DNA of 22,614 bases from Bacteroidales bacterium (GCA_028701945.1 JAQVPT010000017.1:1-22614), one strand, 5' to 3'. Shown: positions 7,714 to 16,537, counted from the stretch's first letter. Notes: generated from the letters alone by a model not told the origin. Translations and numbers: made by a program.

Positions 7714-7743
7714 TTTGTTTCATAAAATAAAATACTATTTTTG
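7714..7743 (+). promoter_or_regulatory. Promoter of rpmH
   Basis: TTTG at 7714-7717 and TATTTTTG at 7736-7743, 18 bases apart, fit the Bacteroidota consensus closely. The leader to the rpmH ATG would be about 35 bases. The remaining part of the 7592-7784 gap shows nothing recognisable. Confidence 0.75.
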
Positions 7744-7784
7744 CAGTCCATTAAAAGAATGATAACGATAAAAATAGATAGCAA

Positions 7785-7943
7785 ATGAAAAGGACATTTC
7801 AACCTTCAAATAGAAAAAGAAGGAATAAGCACGGTTTCAGAGAAAGAATGGCCACAGTTGAAGGCCGCAAGGTCTTAGCAAGAAGAAGAGCTAAAGGAAG
7901 AAAAAAACTTACCGTTTCTGACGAAGGACGTCATAAAAGATAA
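7785..7943 (+). CDS. rpmH: 50S ribosomal protein L34
   Basis: 52 residues, read directly from the sequence: it begins MKRTFQPSNRKRRNKHGFR, includes MATVEGRKVLARRRAKGRKKL, and ends SDEGRHKR. This is the full conserved L34 with the short C-terminal extension common in Bacteroidota. Highly basic; it binds 23S rRNA in the large subunit. It stands alone with its own promoter and terminator; the usual dnaA and rnpA neighbours are absent, as is common in this phylum. Confidence 0.97.
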   Translation: MKRTFQPSNRKRRNKHGFRERMATVEGRKVLARRRAKGRKKLTVSDEGRHKR

Positions 7944-7967
7944 TATTACAAATAATAATATTTGGCA

Positions 7968-7998
7968 AACTGTTTGCATTACGCAGACAGTTTTTTTT
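7968..7998 (+). terminator. Terminator of rpmH
   Basis: AACTGTTTGC (7968-7977) pairs with GCAGACAGTT (7983-7992), with one G-T wobble and a five-base loop, followed by a run of eight T (7991-7998). Confidence 0.88.
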
Positions 7999-8033
7999 AT
8001 TTTATATACGAATTAAAATAAATAGATAAATAA

Positions 8034-8063
8034 TTTGTATTTATAAAACAAACTGTATCTTTG
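8034..8063 (+). promoter_or_regulatory. Promoter of the outer-membrane protein gene
   Basis: TTTG (8034-8037) and TATCTTTG (8056-8063) with an 18-base spacer, a near-perfect Bacteroidota promoter, about 37 bases before the ATG. Confidence 0.78.
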
Positions 8064-8100
8064 TGATGATAAAATTATGTTTAATTAATGCTTTTCAATT

Positions 8101-8946
8101 ATGAAACATTTAACAATTACGATTTGTGCTGTTCTACTATCAGTAGGATTATTCGCACAAGAAGAGGTAAACATGCTCTCTAAACGTGGGGAAATGATCT
8201 TGCCTCAACAAGGTGAAATGGCTTTAGGTATAGATGCATTACCTATATTGGGCTATTTCGGAAACTTATTTAACGGTACTGTTGGAAACAATGCCAGCTT
8301 TGGATTTATTAACGGTCTTTATAATGCTAATAATATTTATGTTAAGTATTATCTCCAAGACCAAGTTGCTATTCGTGGTGCTGTCCGCAATGGACTAGTA
8401 AACTCAACTAACCGAGAGTTCGTAACTATGGACCAACAAATCATGGATCCATTAATGGAAGTTACCGACAAGCGAGTAATTAATGCTACTAACATTGGCG
8501 TTGGTGCTGATTATTTAATGTACAGAGGTAAAGGCCGTGTGCAAGGTTATTATGGTGGAGGTGCTTTTGTAAATTACAACACTTCAAAAACCACTTTCAC
8601 TTATGGAAACCCAATTACAACAGAATTTTCATCTCCTACATGGTTTGGCTTTACAACAAACACGCAAGTTACTGGTGGACAAAGAACTCTAGAAAACTTT
8701 AACAATACCTCGTTAGGTGTTACTTTAAGAGGTGTTATTGGTGTTGAGTATTTCTTTGCTCCAAAAATTTCAGTTGGTGGTGAAATGGGTTTAGGTTTCA
8801 ATACATTCAAAAACGGTGGTTTTACAACTGTTGAACGTTGGAACGGTACAGACATTGAAGTTGAGACAACCGAAGACGCTCACGACGGAGCACTAGGAAT
8901 TGACAACTTCACTTCAGGTGCATTGTTTATTATGTTCCATTTTTAG
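8101..8946 (+). CDS. Outer-membrane beta-barrel protein of unknown function
   Basis: 281 residues. A signal peptide (1-19, cleaved after GLFA) is followed by a short polar stretch, then alternating hydrophobic/polar strands rich in Gly, Tyr and Phe: YVKYYLQDQVAIRGAVRNG, VGADYLMYRGKGRVQGYYGG, LGVTLRGVIGVEYFFAPK, SVGGEMGLGFNTF. The last residues, FIMFHF, end in Phe, the usual barrel-assembly signal. The size suggests a barrel of about 8-12 strands of the general OmpA/OmpW-like or PorT-like outer-membrane type. It has a strong own promoter, and a lipoprotein gene follows 40 bases downstream with no terminator between, so the two probably form one transcript and may associate at the outer membrane. 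Ligand and role are unknown. Confidence 0.82.
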   Translation: MKHLTITICAVLLSVGLFAQEEVNMLSKRGEMILPQQGEMALGIDALPILGYFGNLFNGTVGNNASFGFINGLYNANNIYVKYYLQDQVAIRGAVRNGLVNSTNREFVTMDQQIMDPLMEVTDKRVINATNIGVGADYLMYRGKGRVQGYYGGGAFVNYNTSKTTFTYGNPITTEFSSPTWFGFTTNTQVTGGQRTLENFNNTSLGVTLRGVIGVEYFFAPKISVGGEMGLGFNTFKNGGFTTVERWNGTDIEVETTEDAHDGALGIDNFTSGALFIMFHF

Positions 8947-8986
8947 TATTTAATGAAAAAGAGTATAAATTTAAAATTTAAAAATT

Positions 8987-9445
8987 ATGAAAAACATTAT
9001 TTCAGTTTTGTTAATCGCCACTCTTGGTGTATTATTAACGTTCACAGGTTGTAAAGAAGATGAATACGTTCCAGAACCTTTACCAATGGTTACTGTTTCT
9101 GGTACTGTTAAAGCAGACATGAACTTAGCTACTGCAGGATACGAATTTGTTCCTAACGGAACAAAAGTTGTTTTCCGCATCAACTCTCAAAGTTTAGTGC
9201 AAAACCCTATCGCTGGTTATACTTATGAAGTATTACAATATGAAACAACTGTTACAGACGGTAAATACTCAATTCAATTACCTACTTCTGTTCACGCAGG
9301 CGTACCAGTAACAATAACACCTGTAGATTTTCAAGCTAACCAAACTCAAGCAGACAACTCTTTTAAAGAAGTTACATACGTTGGGTCAGTAAGCGGTGTA
9401 AATACTCAAAAAGGTGAAAGATTCTTTGTTAATCTAACTTACTAA
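8987..9445 (+). CDS. Lipoprotein of unknown function
   Basis: 152 residues. The signal peptide ends in the lipobox FTGC, so lipidation is expected at Cys22, followed by an acidic KEDE stretch that in Bacteroidota can direct surface export. The rest is a single beta-sandwich-like domain beginning TVSGTVKADM and including TTVTDGKYSIQLP, resembling carboxypeptidase-regulatory/Ig-type folds. No catalytic motif. It follows the outer-membrane barrel gene with a 40-base AT-rich gap and precedes a strong bidirectional terminator, so it is the end of a two-gene unit. Lipoprotein status is clear; function is unknown. Confidence 0.82.
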   Translation: MKNIISVLLIATLGVLLTFTGCKEDEYVPEPLPMVTVSGTVKADMNLATAGYEFVPNGTKVVFRINSQSLVQNPIAGYTYEVLQYETTVTDGKYSIQLPTSVHAGVPVTITPVDFQANQTQADNSFKEVTYVGSVSGVNTQKGERFFVNLTY

Positions 9446-9469
9446 TTAGATTTCATAAATAAACAATAT

Positions 9470-9500
9470 AAAAAAAGGTGCTTTATAAGCACCTTTTTTT
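9470..9500. terminator. Bidirectional terminator between convergent genes
   Basis: A 14-bp perfect inverted repeat (9470-9483 with 9487-9500) with a three-base loop: GGTGCTT/AAGCACC flanked by seven A on the left and seven T on the right. It can end transcription from both directions and reaches into the stop codon of the minus-strand PAQR gene. Confidence 0.88.
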
Positions 9501-10147
9501 TATATTGTCATAAATAAAAAAGCAAAAAAATGACAAATAGTGCCACCTAAAATCGTAAGATGCCAAACCCCATGCCCAAAAGGAATGCTTTTTATTAAAT
9601 AAAATGCCACTCCAGCACCATAACTTAAACAACCTGCAAGTAAAAACCATAAAGTGGTAGCTGATTCACTTCTAATTAATGGACCTATGGCAACAATAAT
9701 TATACAGCCCATTACAACATATAACCATGCTGAGATTTTACGCTCTTGAGCACTGCCACCATAAAATAATAATTTGTATATAATTCCACTTACAGCTAAA
9801 CCCCATATAATCCCAAACATAATCCAACCGAAAGTTCCGTGCAATGTAACTAAACTAATCGGAGTATAAGTTCCTGCAATAAGAGTATAAATCATAGAGT
9901 GATCAAATATATTTCGCTTCGATTTTTTTCTTAAATCCTTTGAACTATGATATAAAGTAGAAGAAATATATACTGCAATCATCGTAGAACCAAAAATACT
10001 AAAACTAACAATTTTCCATACATCCCCTTGAATTGAGGCAAAGACTACAAGTAAAACAAAACATGCTATCGCAATTAAAACCCCTATACCATGACTAATG
10101 CTGTTAAATAACTCCTCCGCTTTAATTAATTTCATTGACTTTTTCAT
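9500..10147 (-). CDS. trhA: Hemolysin III / PAQR family membrane protein
   Basis: A seven-helix membrane protein of the YqfA/HlyIII (PAQR) family, linked to membrane-fluidity homeostasis. Family metal-binding and signature residues are visible: EELFNSISHGIG near the N-terminus, SSTLYHSS after helix 2, FDHSMIY, and the C-terminal GHGVWHLTILGGTICHF with three His. The frame can be read from GTG at 10153, but that codon overlaps the -7 element. ATG at 10147 or 10135 is more likely, and the latter begins right before the conserved EEL..SISHG segment. 215 residues from 10147 is normal for the family. Monocistronic, convergent with the lipoprotein gene. Confidence 0.9.
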   Translation of the reverse strand: MKKSMKLIKAEELFNSISHGIGVLIAIACFVLLVVFASIQGDVWKIVSFSIFGSTMIAVYISSTLYHSSKDLRKKSKRNIFDHSMIYTLIAGTYTPISLVTLHGTFGWIMFGIIWGLAVSGIIYKLLFYGGSAQERKISAWLYVVMGCIIIVAIGPLIRSESATTLWFLLAGCLSYGAGVAFYLIKSIPFGHGVWHLTILGGTICHFFAFLFMTI

Positions 10148-10152
10148 TACCA

Positions 10153-10179
10153 CAAAAGTAAAAATATACTCGTTTCAAA
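10153..10179 (-). promoter_or_regulatory. Promoter of the PAQR gene, nearly touching its start codon
   Basis: On the minus strand TTTG (10179-10176) and TACTTTTG (10160-10153), 15 bases apart. The transcript would start about at the ATG at 10147, so the mRNA is leaderless or starts at the ATG at 10135 with a short leader. Confidence 0.6.
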
Positions 10180-10225
10180 CAATGAGATTTTAGATAAATT
10201 ATTTTACTCGTCTGCAAGTTTTTAC

Positions 10226-10233
10226 TATCTTTA
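10226..10233 (+). promoter_or_regulatory. Probable -7 element for the DUF2851 gene
   Basis: TATCTTTA differs from TAnnTTTG at the last base; TTTTAC at 10202-10207 is a possible -33 at an 18-base spacing. The leader would be about 14 bases. Confidence 0.4.
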
Positions 10234-10251
10234 TGCACCAATTACAAAATC

Positions 10252-11529
10252 ATGAAAGAAGACTTTTTACATTACATTTACAAGAAACGTCTTTGGTTAG
10301 ATAATCCTGTCCGCCTTACAGACGGTAGAACAATCGAAATCATCGACACTGGTCAACATAATCACGACTCGGGTCCTGACTTCTTTAATGCAAAAATTAA
10401 AATAGATGATATTATATGGATAGGGAATGTAGAAATTCATATTAATTCATCTGACTGGTACAAACATAAACATAACGAAGACCCCGCATACGCAAATGTT
10501 ATTCTGCACATCGTTTATAAACATGATAAATCTGTTTTTACAAATTCAAAAACTGAAATACCTGTATGGGAAATGAGTTTTCCACAAATAATTTTCAATA
10601 AATTTGAAGAATTCAGATTAAGCGATGAACAAATACCTTGCACAGGTTATAGAGAACTTATTGAGAAAGAAATTTTCAATATTTCAATCGAAAAGATGGG
10701 AATAGAGCGGCTTGAATACAAATCAGAATTTATTAATGAGTTACTATTAAAATCAACTAACGACTGGGAATATGCTTTTTACGTTAGCCTTGTAAGAAGT
10801 TTTGGAGCAGGTGTAAACTCAGATGCTTTCGAGCAACTCGCGATTAAGACACCGTTAAAAATACTGAGAAAATACTCAGACAATATATTCAAGTTAGAGG
10901 CCATTTTATTTGGACAATCAGGTTTATTAGAAATAGCCAGCATAGATGAGTATGTTATCAAACTTAAATCAGAATACATTTTTTTACGAAAGATGCATGA
11001 TCTATCACCAATATCAGCAACAAATTGGAAATTCTCCAAAATGCGACCATCAAATCTACCACATATTAAAATTGCTCAGTTTGCTTCAATGATGACATTT
11101 TTTCATGGTTTATTTACTACAATTATAAATAATCCAGATTATAAGATTTTGAAAAAAATATTTAAAATACAAGTCTCAGAATACTGGACAAAGCATTATT
11201 CATTTGGAACAATTACGGATAAAACAATGTCTGGTTTTGGGAATATCGCTTTTGAAACTATCATGATAAATACAGTAGCACCATTTGTCTTTTCTTATTA
11301 CAAAGAGAACGCCATAGAAGATTCACAATCAAAACACTATCAGCTACTAAGGTCATTAAAACCAGAAGACAATAGAGAAATTCGCCATTGGAAAACATTT
11401 GGAATTAACCCATCAAATGCCTTTGAAACGCAAGCCCTACTACACCTTAAAAAAAGCTATTGCGATAAAAGAAAATGCCTAAAATGTAGCATCGGGCAAC
11501 ATATTATGCAACAAATTAATAATTTATAA
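10252..11529 (+). CDS. DUF2851 family protein
   Basis: 425 residues, the typical full length of this Bacteroidota-restricted family. The N-terminal signature is clear: DGRTIEIIDTGQHNHDSGPDF followed by WIGNVEIHINSSDWYKH and AYANVILHIVY. The C-terminus carries the family cysteine cluster CDKRKCLKC (Cys404, Cys409, Cys412) then SIGQ. GQHNHDSGPDF and the VEIH strand resemble the D...E-x-H/K cores of PD-(D/E)XK-type folds, so a nucleic-acid role is conceivable, but no activity is established to my knowledge. No signal peptide: cytosolic. It lies alone between the PAQR gene and the T9SS type B gene. Confidence 0.9.
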   Translation: MKEDFLHYIYKKRLWLDNPVRLTDGRTIEIIDTGQHNHDSGPDFFNAKIKIDDIIWIGNVEIHINSSDWYKHKHNEDPAYANVILHIVYKHDKSVFTNSKTEIPVWEMSFPQIIFNKFEEFRLSDEQIPCTGYRELIEKEIFNISIEKMGIERLEYKSEFINELLLKSTNDWEYAFYVSLVRSFGAGVNSDAFEQLAIKTPLKILRKYSDNIFKLEAILFGQSGLLEIASIDEYVIKLKSEYIFLRKMHDLSPISATNWKFSKMRPSNLPHIKIAQFASMMTFFHGLFTTIINNPDYKILKKIFKIQVSEYWTKHYSFGTITDKTMSGFGNIAFETIMINTVAPFVFSYYKENAIEDSQSKHYQLLRSLKPEDNREIRHWKTFGINPSNAFETQALLHLKKSYCDKRKCLKCSIGQHIMQQINNL

Positions 11530-11572
11530 GTTATTTTAGTAATATTTTATTCATACAACTTGTTTAAAATCG

Positions 11573-11580
11573 TAACTTTG
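11573..11580 (+). promoter_or_regulatory. -7 element of the T9SS type B / TPR operon
   Basis: TAACTTTG ends only five bases before the ATG at 11586, so the mRNA is nearly leaderless. No clear -33 is visible at normal spacing. Confidence 0.55.
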
Positions 11581-11585
11581 CAAGA

Positions 11586-14174
11586 ATGAAGAAATTTGGC
11601 CTTTTCATATTATTTCTAATAACTGTAACACAGATTCTTGCTACTCATAATCGTGCAGGCGAAATAACTTATAGGCAAATTTCTGATCTCACATTTGAAA
11701 TTACAATTATCACTTATACTGCGACAGGGCCTGGATGGACAGCAGACAGACCCGAACTAGAAATACAGTGGGGTGATAACACAACAAGTATTTTGCCTCG
11801 TATTGAGAAAATAGACTTACCAGACAATTACAGACGAAACAAATATGTAGGCACACACACATACCCTGGACCAGGTATTTATGTTATTGTTGTTGAAGAT
11901 CCAAATCGCAATCTTGGAGTAAATAATATCCCCAACTCTGTCAACACTATTTTTTCAATCTCAACAACAATGTTAATAAATCCTGTCCTAGGAATAAATA
12001 ACACTCCGATACTAACACAACCGCCTGTTGATAAAGCCGCTGTAGGACAAATATTCATACATAATCCTGGGGCATACGACCCCGATGGAGACAGCCTTTC
12101 GTACAAACTTACTATTTGCCGAGAAGAAAATGGCAATCCGATTGAAGGCTATACGCTTCCTGCTGCATCCAATGCACTTACAATTAATGAAATCACTGGT
12201 GACCTCGTGTGGGACACTCCCGTATATCCAGGTGTTTATAATATCGCAATGCTAATCGAAGAATGGCGAAAAGGAATAAAAATTGGTCAGATAATCAGAG
12301 ATATGCAAATAGAGGTTTTTGAAACTAACAATAAACCACCAGTTGTAAATGCCAACGATATTTGTATTGAAGCAGATTCGTTGTTAACATATAATCTATC
12401 TGCCACTGACCCAAATAATGATTACATTACGCTATCAGCACATGGAGCTCCTTTTGAAATATCAGGATCAGTAGCATCTCTAGAGCAAACAGCATCAAAT
12501 CCAGGATATGCAGAAGCCGAATTTACATGGCAAACTGAATGTGATTATGTAAGAAAACAGGCCTATAATTTAAACATTAAAGCAGAAGATAATAACGCAC
12601 CAGTTAGTCTTGTTGATATCAAAAGTTTAAGCATCTCAATTGTGGGACCCAAAGTTGAAAATCCACTTATATCGGCAACAACAAATATAATATCGCTTAT
12701 CTGGGATGCAAACTATTGTACGAACGCAGTAGGATATAACATATATCGCAGAATAACACCCTCTGGATTTGTGCCTGACTTTTGTGAAGTTGGAGTTCCC
12801 GAAGACTTGGGATATACAAAAATTGCTTATGTCGAAGGTTACTTTAATACATCGTATGATGATAATTCGATTTCGCAAGGACATGAATACTGCTACCTAA
12901 TCACTGCAGTTTTTCCTGACGAAGCAGAAGGATATGCCTCCGATGAAATTTGTGCCACTTCAGTTCGTGGAATCCCTACAATAACTAATGTAAGCGTAAA
13001 TACAACTAACGAAACAAACGGAGACATTTACATCGCTTGGTCAAAACCTACAGAAATAGATATTGGCGAAGCACCTGGACCATACCAGTATATATTATAC
13101 CGTTCCGAAGGATATTTTGGCGAAAATTTAGTTGAAATCGCAACACTAAACGATATTAATGATACGACATTTGTCGATACAGGCATTGATACTCGAAATT
13201 TACCGTGGTCATATAAAGTTGAATTTTATAACAATCAAACTGGAAACGAATTCCTAATCGGGACACCACATATTGCCTCATCTATTTACATTGATTTTAC
13301 GCAAATGGAGAATGCTCTAAAACTTAATTTTAATAAAAATACACCTTGGGTAAATTCCGAATATACAATTTATCGTTATTCAGAATCACTTTTAGGGTAT
13401 GACTCAATTGGCACAACTAACGCTGAAACGTATATTGATAAATCCTTGATAAACGGAAAAGAATATTGCTATTTTGTAAGATCAACTGGAGCTTATTCTG
13501 TTGACGGAATCATAAATCCAATTATTAATCTTTCGCAAGAAAATTGTGAGGAGGCTATTGATACAACTCCACCTTGTCCGCCAAATATGTCGATAACAAG
13601 TACGTGCGACTCAATATATTTTGATATTTTATGGGATTATAATGATACTTGTTACAACGATGTTAAAGAATATAGACTATATTATTCACCGTATATTGAT
13701 GGAGAACACAAATTAATCCATACAGCCAATGCAAACTCATATTCGCACATTTTTTACCCAGAATTAGGCATGGCAGGCTGCTTTTACATGACAGCAGTTG
13801 ATTCGTTTAACAACGAAAGCTCTGCCTCAGTTAGAACCTGTCTCGATGATTGCACCTACTACGAATTGCCGAATGTTTTTACTCCAAATAATGATGGAAT
13901 ACACGATTTGTTTCAGCCATTTTTTCCTTACTATTTTGTAGAAAAAATTAATATCCAAATTTTTAATAGATGGGGACAACTAATGTTCGAAACAGAAGAC
14001 CCTGATATTAATTGGGATGGACGTAATTTCAAAAATGGCAAAATTGTAAGCGATGGAGTTTATTATTACATTTGTGATGTCTATGAACAACGACTTACAG
14101 GTGTTGAGGTGAGGCACTTGAATGGGTTTATTCATGTGTTTAATTCAACAGAAACTAAACAGATACAAGAATGA
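11586..14174 (+). CDS. Secreted protein with gliding-motility-associated (CHU, T9SS type B) C-terminal domain
   Basis: 862 residues. The signal peptide (1-19) precedes THNRAGEITYR, a start seen in many large Bacteroidota surface proteins. There follows a cadherin/Ig-like region with DPDGDSLSYKL (165-175), several fibronectin-type modules containing YNIYRR, YILYRSEG, YTIYRYSE and YRLYYSPY repeats, and a C-terminal domain from about 760: ELPNVFTPNNDGIHDLF, IFNRWGQLMFET, WDGRNFKNG, SDGVYYYICDV. That is the type B sorting domain, exported by T9SS, in some cases to the cell surface without the type A tail processing. Conserved Cys pairs suggest disulfides. An adhesin or surface-matrix role is likely. 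The stop overlaps the TPR gene start (ATGA). Confidence 0.93.
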   Translation: MKKFGLFILFLITVTQILATHNRAGEITYRQISDLTFEITIITYTATGPGWTADRPELEIQWGDNTTSILPRIEKIDLPDNYRRNKYVGTHTYPGPGIYVIVVEDPNRNLGVNNIPNSVNTIFSISTTMLINPVLGINNTPILTQPPVDKAAVGQIFIHNPGAYDPDGDSLSYKLTICREENGNPIEGYTLPAASNALTINEITGDLVWDTPVYPGVYNIAMLIEEWRKGIKIGQIIRDMQIEVFETNNKPPVVNANDICIEADSLLTYNLSATDPNNDYITLSAHGAPFEISGSVASLEQTASNPGYAEAEFTWQTECDYVRKQAYNLNIKAEDNNAPVSLVDIKSLSISIVGPKVENPLISATTNIISLIWDANYCTNAVGYNIYRRITPSGFVPDFCEVGVPEDLGYTKIAYVEGYFNTSYDDNSISQGHEYCYLITAVFPDEAEGYASDEICATSVRGIPTITNVSVNTTNETNGDIYIAWSKPTEIDIGEAPGPYQYILYRSEGYFGENLVEIATLNDINDTTFVDTGIDTRNLPWSYKVEFYNNQTGNEFLIGTPHIASSIYIDFTQMENALKLNFNKNTPWVNSEYTIYRYSESLLGYDSIGTTNAETYIDKSLINGKEYCYFVRSTGAYSVDGIINPIINLSQENCEEAIDTTPPCPPNMSITSTCDSIYFDILWDYNDTCYNDVKEYRLYYSPYIDGEHKLIHTANANSYSHIFYPELGMAGCFYMTAVDSFNNESSASVRTCLDDCTYYELPNVFTPNNDGIHDLFQPFFPYYFVEKINIQIFNRWGQLMFETEDPDINWDGRNFKNGKIVSDGVYYYICDVYEQRLTGVEVRHLNGFIHVFNSTETKQIQE

Positions 14175-15367
14175 TAAAGATAATTGTAAATATTATTATC
14201 ATTTTGTTTCTGAGTTTAGGGACACAAGCCCAAAATCCCGACAGAGATTCTTATTTTCAAGCATTAAATTTCATTGAAACACAAAAAACGGACTCTGCAA
14301 TATTAATATTAAACTCAAAACCAGATTGTTACCAATGCCAAAATCTCTTATCTCAAATTTATTATGATAAAGGAGATTTCCTTAAATCTATTAGGATTTT
14401 AAAATCAGTTGAAAACCTATATCCTTCAGAAACAAATTTTGACTTGGCAAAAATATTTGCAAAAATGGGTTTCGCTGAAGAGAGTGTTGCATACTTAGAA
14501 AAACATTTTGATTATAAAAACCCTAAATTTTATTCTGAAATCATCTCTTACAACGAATTTGAAACTATAAATACAAGTTCAGAATGGAGAGATTTTTGGA
14601 GTATCGAAAGATATTCTAAAAACGCATTAAAACTCGAAGAAGCAATTTATCTTAGTTCTCAAAAAAAGTCAAATGAGGCATTACAAATACTCCAAGAATT
14701 AAAATACAGTGCTGCTAGAGAAATTATTAATTATAGATTAGCACTTATTTATTACGAATTAGAAAATTACTCAGAATCTCTAAAATATATTCAAACAGCA
14801 ATAGAACAAAAACCTAAATATATTGATGCATTAAATCTTAAGCTCAAGATAGAGCTTGCAACTGAAAAAACCGATGCAGCATTATTCACAAATTCAGAAC
14901 TTTTAAAAATTGATATCTTCACACCTCAACACATGCTTACACAAGCAGAATTGTTATTAAAAGCCAATAACACAGAGCAAGCATTAAAATATGTAAACGA
15001 ATTCTTAGTTTATTTTCCTGACAACGAAGAAGCGACACATTTAAAAACTCTAATACTAACAGAAGATCAAGATTTTAGACAAGCTCTAATAGAGTTAAAT
15101 ATTCTTATAGATAAAAACCCATCTGAGAAAAATTATTTTGTCCAGCGTGCAGACATTTATTACAAACTTGAATCGTGGCGTTTTGCAGCAAACGATTACT
15201 CAATGGCACTCGACATTAATCCTAAACAACCAGAGGCGTGGTATCACTACGGCGTGTGTCAGTTTAATCTAAATAATAAAGAAAAGGCATGCCATGCATG
15301 GCAAAAAGCAGCAAATATGAAAAATCGGGCGGCTGCAAAGATGTTGTACAAAGAATGTGGATTGTAG
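14171..15367 (+). CDS. Exported tetratricopeptide-repeat protein
   Basis: 398 residues. The signal peptide (1-21, cleaved near TQAQ) directs it to the periplasm. The mature part is helical with several TPR units, seen as L..IYYDKGDFLKSI, LALIYYELENYSESLKYIQTAIEQKPKYIDALNLKLK, EQALKYVNEFLVYFPDNEEA and VQRADIYYKLESWRFAANDYSMALDINPKQPEAWYHYGVC. The last two have the canonical W/LG-Y-A-P pattern. It starts by ATGA overlap with the type B cargo gene, so both are made together. TPR proteins act as scaffolds, and it could assist export or anchoring of that cargo (inference). Its 3' end lies 15 bases from the convergent mqnE stop. Confidence 0.88.
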   Translation: MIKIIVNIIIILFLSLGTQAQNPDRDSYFQALNFIETQKTDSAILILNSKPDCYQCQNLLSQIYYDKGDFLKSIRILKSVENLYPSETNFDLAKIFAKMGFAEESVAYLEKHFDYKNPKFYSEIISYNEFETINTSSEWRDFWSIERYSKNALKLEEAIYLSSQKKSNEALQILQELKYSAAREIINYRLALIYYELENYSESLKYIQTAIEQKPKYIDALNLKLKIELATEKTDAALFTNSELLKIDIFTPQHMLTQAELLLKANNTEQALKYVNEFLVYFPDNEEATHLKTLILTEDQDFRQALIELNILIDKNPSEKNYFVQRADIYYKLESWRFAANDYSMALDINPKQPEAWYHYGVCQFNLNNKEKACHAWQKAANMKNRAAAKMLYKECGL

Positions 15368-15382
15368 TTTTGCTGACTCTAA

Positions 15383-16471
15383 TTAAATCTCATTATACTC
15401 AGAATCCCGCTCAACAGGCTGAAAACCATTACTCTCAATTAGATTACGCATTTCGATTTCAGTCATTTCTGGTTTCTGCTCACTACTTCCAGCCATTGAA
15501 TATATTTTTGTAGAATCACTAATTGTTCCATCCATGTCATCAACACCAAAAGACATACTAAGAACTGCGTTCTCCTTTCCTGTCATAGGCCAATATGCTT
15601 TAATATGTGGGATATTATTTAAAAATATTCTGGCAATTGAATATGTTTTTAATTCCTCAAGCAGGCTTATTTCAGTTTCGATATTTAATCTATTGCCATA
15701 AGTTTTATATTTTAAAGGAATAAAACAATTAAATCCACCAGAAACATTCTGCAAATCACGAAGACGTGCCATGTGCGAAATTCTATCGGAGACAGTTTCG
15801 ATATGTCCGTATAGCATGGTACAATTGCTCGACAAACCTAGACTATGTGCGATTTCATGAACATTTAACCATGTTTTGGAATTAGTTTTCTCAGGACATA
15901 TTTTTGTTCTAATACTATCATCTAAAATCTCTGCTCCTCCCCCAGCTAGCGAGTTTAACCCATTATCTTTTAACACTTTAAGTGTCTCTAAAATACTCAT
16001 TTTATCCTTTTTAGCAAAGTATTCAATCTCAACTGCTGTAAAAGCCTTAATATGTATTTTGGGAAAACTTTTTTTTATCTCAGCAAAAAGATCACAATAA
16101 AACTGAGTAAATTTTTCAGGATGTAAACCTCCTGTGATATGAATTTCTGTTAGATTTTCGTCTTTTTTACTATTTAATATTCCTATCACATCAAAAATAT
16201 CAAGATCCCAACAATCTGGCATACCTTTCTCACGGTAAAAAGAACAAAACTTACATTTATTAACACAGCGATTGCTAATTTCGATATGTGTATTTTTATT
16301 ATAAAAGGTCTTTTTACCAAATTTTTTCGTCCTTATTTGATCAGCTAAAAACGCACAAAAAGAAAAATCTGACTTTTCAAACAGATATATACCTTCTTCA
16401 ATACTAATTGGCTCATCAATAGATATTTTTTTTAGTATACTTTGCTCTACATCACTAATATTTTTAAACAT
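15383..16471 (-). CDS. mqnE: Aminofutalosine synthase MqnE (radical SAM)
   Basis: 362 residues from the ATG at 16471; ATG at 16480 is the other candidate. A longer frame to 16537 is excluded because the minus-strand -7 element lies at 16493-16486. MqnE joins 3-[(1-carboxyvinyl)oxy]benzoate with S-adenosylmethionine to give aminofutalosine in the futalosine route to menaquinone. Visible: EEGIYLFEKSD near the N-terminus, the [4Fe-4S] motif CVNKCKFC (Cys69, Cys73, Cys76), EIHITGGLHPEK, HIKAFTAVEI, GGGAEILDDSIRTKICPEK and TMLYGHIET. The last two separate MqnE from the related MqnC. No other futalosine gene is in the window. Divergent from the GT-C-like gene through overlapping promoters. Confidence 0.93.
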   Translation of the reverse strand: MFKNISDVEQSILKKISIDEPISIEEGIYLFEKSDFSFCAFLADQIRTKKFGKKTFYNKNTHIEISNRCVNKCKFCSFYREKGMPDCWDLDIFDVIGILNSKKDENLTEIHITGGLHPEKFTQFYCDLFAEIKKSFPKIHIKAFTAVEIEYFAKKDKMSILETLKVLKDNGLNSLAGGGAEILDDSIRTKICPEKTNSKTWLNVHEIAHSLGLSSNCTMLYGHIETVSDRISHMARLRDLQNVSGGFNCFIPLKYKTYGNRLNIETEISLLEELKTYSIARIFLNNIPHIKAYWPMTGKENAVLSMSFGVDDMDGTISDSTKIYSMAGSSEQKPEMTEIEMRNLIESNGFQPVERDSEYNEI

Positions 16472-16485
16472 TCCATCCATATCGG

Positions 16486-16493
16486 CAAAGATA
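16486..16493 (-). promoter_or_regulatory. -7 element of mqnE
   Basis: On the minus strand TATCTTTG (16493-16486). Transcription would begin near 16480, at or just before the start codon candidates 16480 and 16471, so the leader is absent or under 10 bases. Confidence 0.55.
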
Positions 16494-16507
16494 AGCAGTG
16501 TTTTTGT

Positions 16508-16515
16508 TACTTTTG
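16508..16515 (+). promoter_or_regulatory. -7 element of the GT-C-like gene
   Basis: TACTTTTG, 22 bases before the ATG at 16538. It lies 14 bases from the opposing mqnE -7 element, so the two promoters overlap back to back. Confidence 0.5.
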
Positions 16516-16537
16516 CTTTATAAAGAATAAAAAACAA

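Noticed and set aside
16442..16537. Longer N-terminus of the GT-C-like protein
   Set aside because: It overlaps mqnE on the other strand and lies upstream of the -7 element; the shorter form begins with a normal N-terminal membrane helix.
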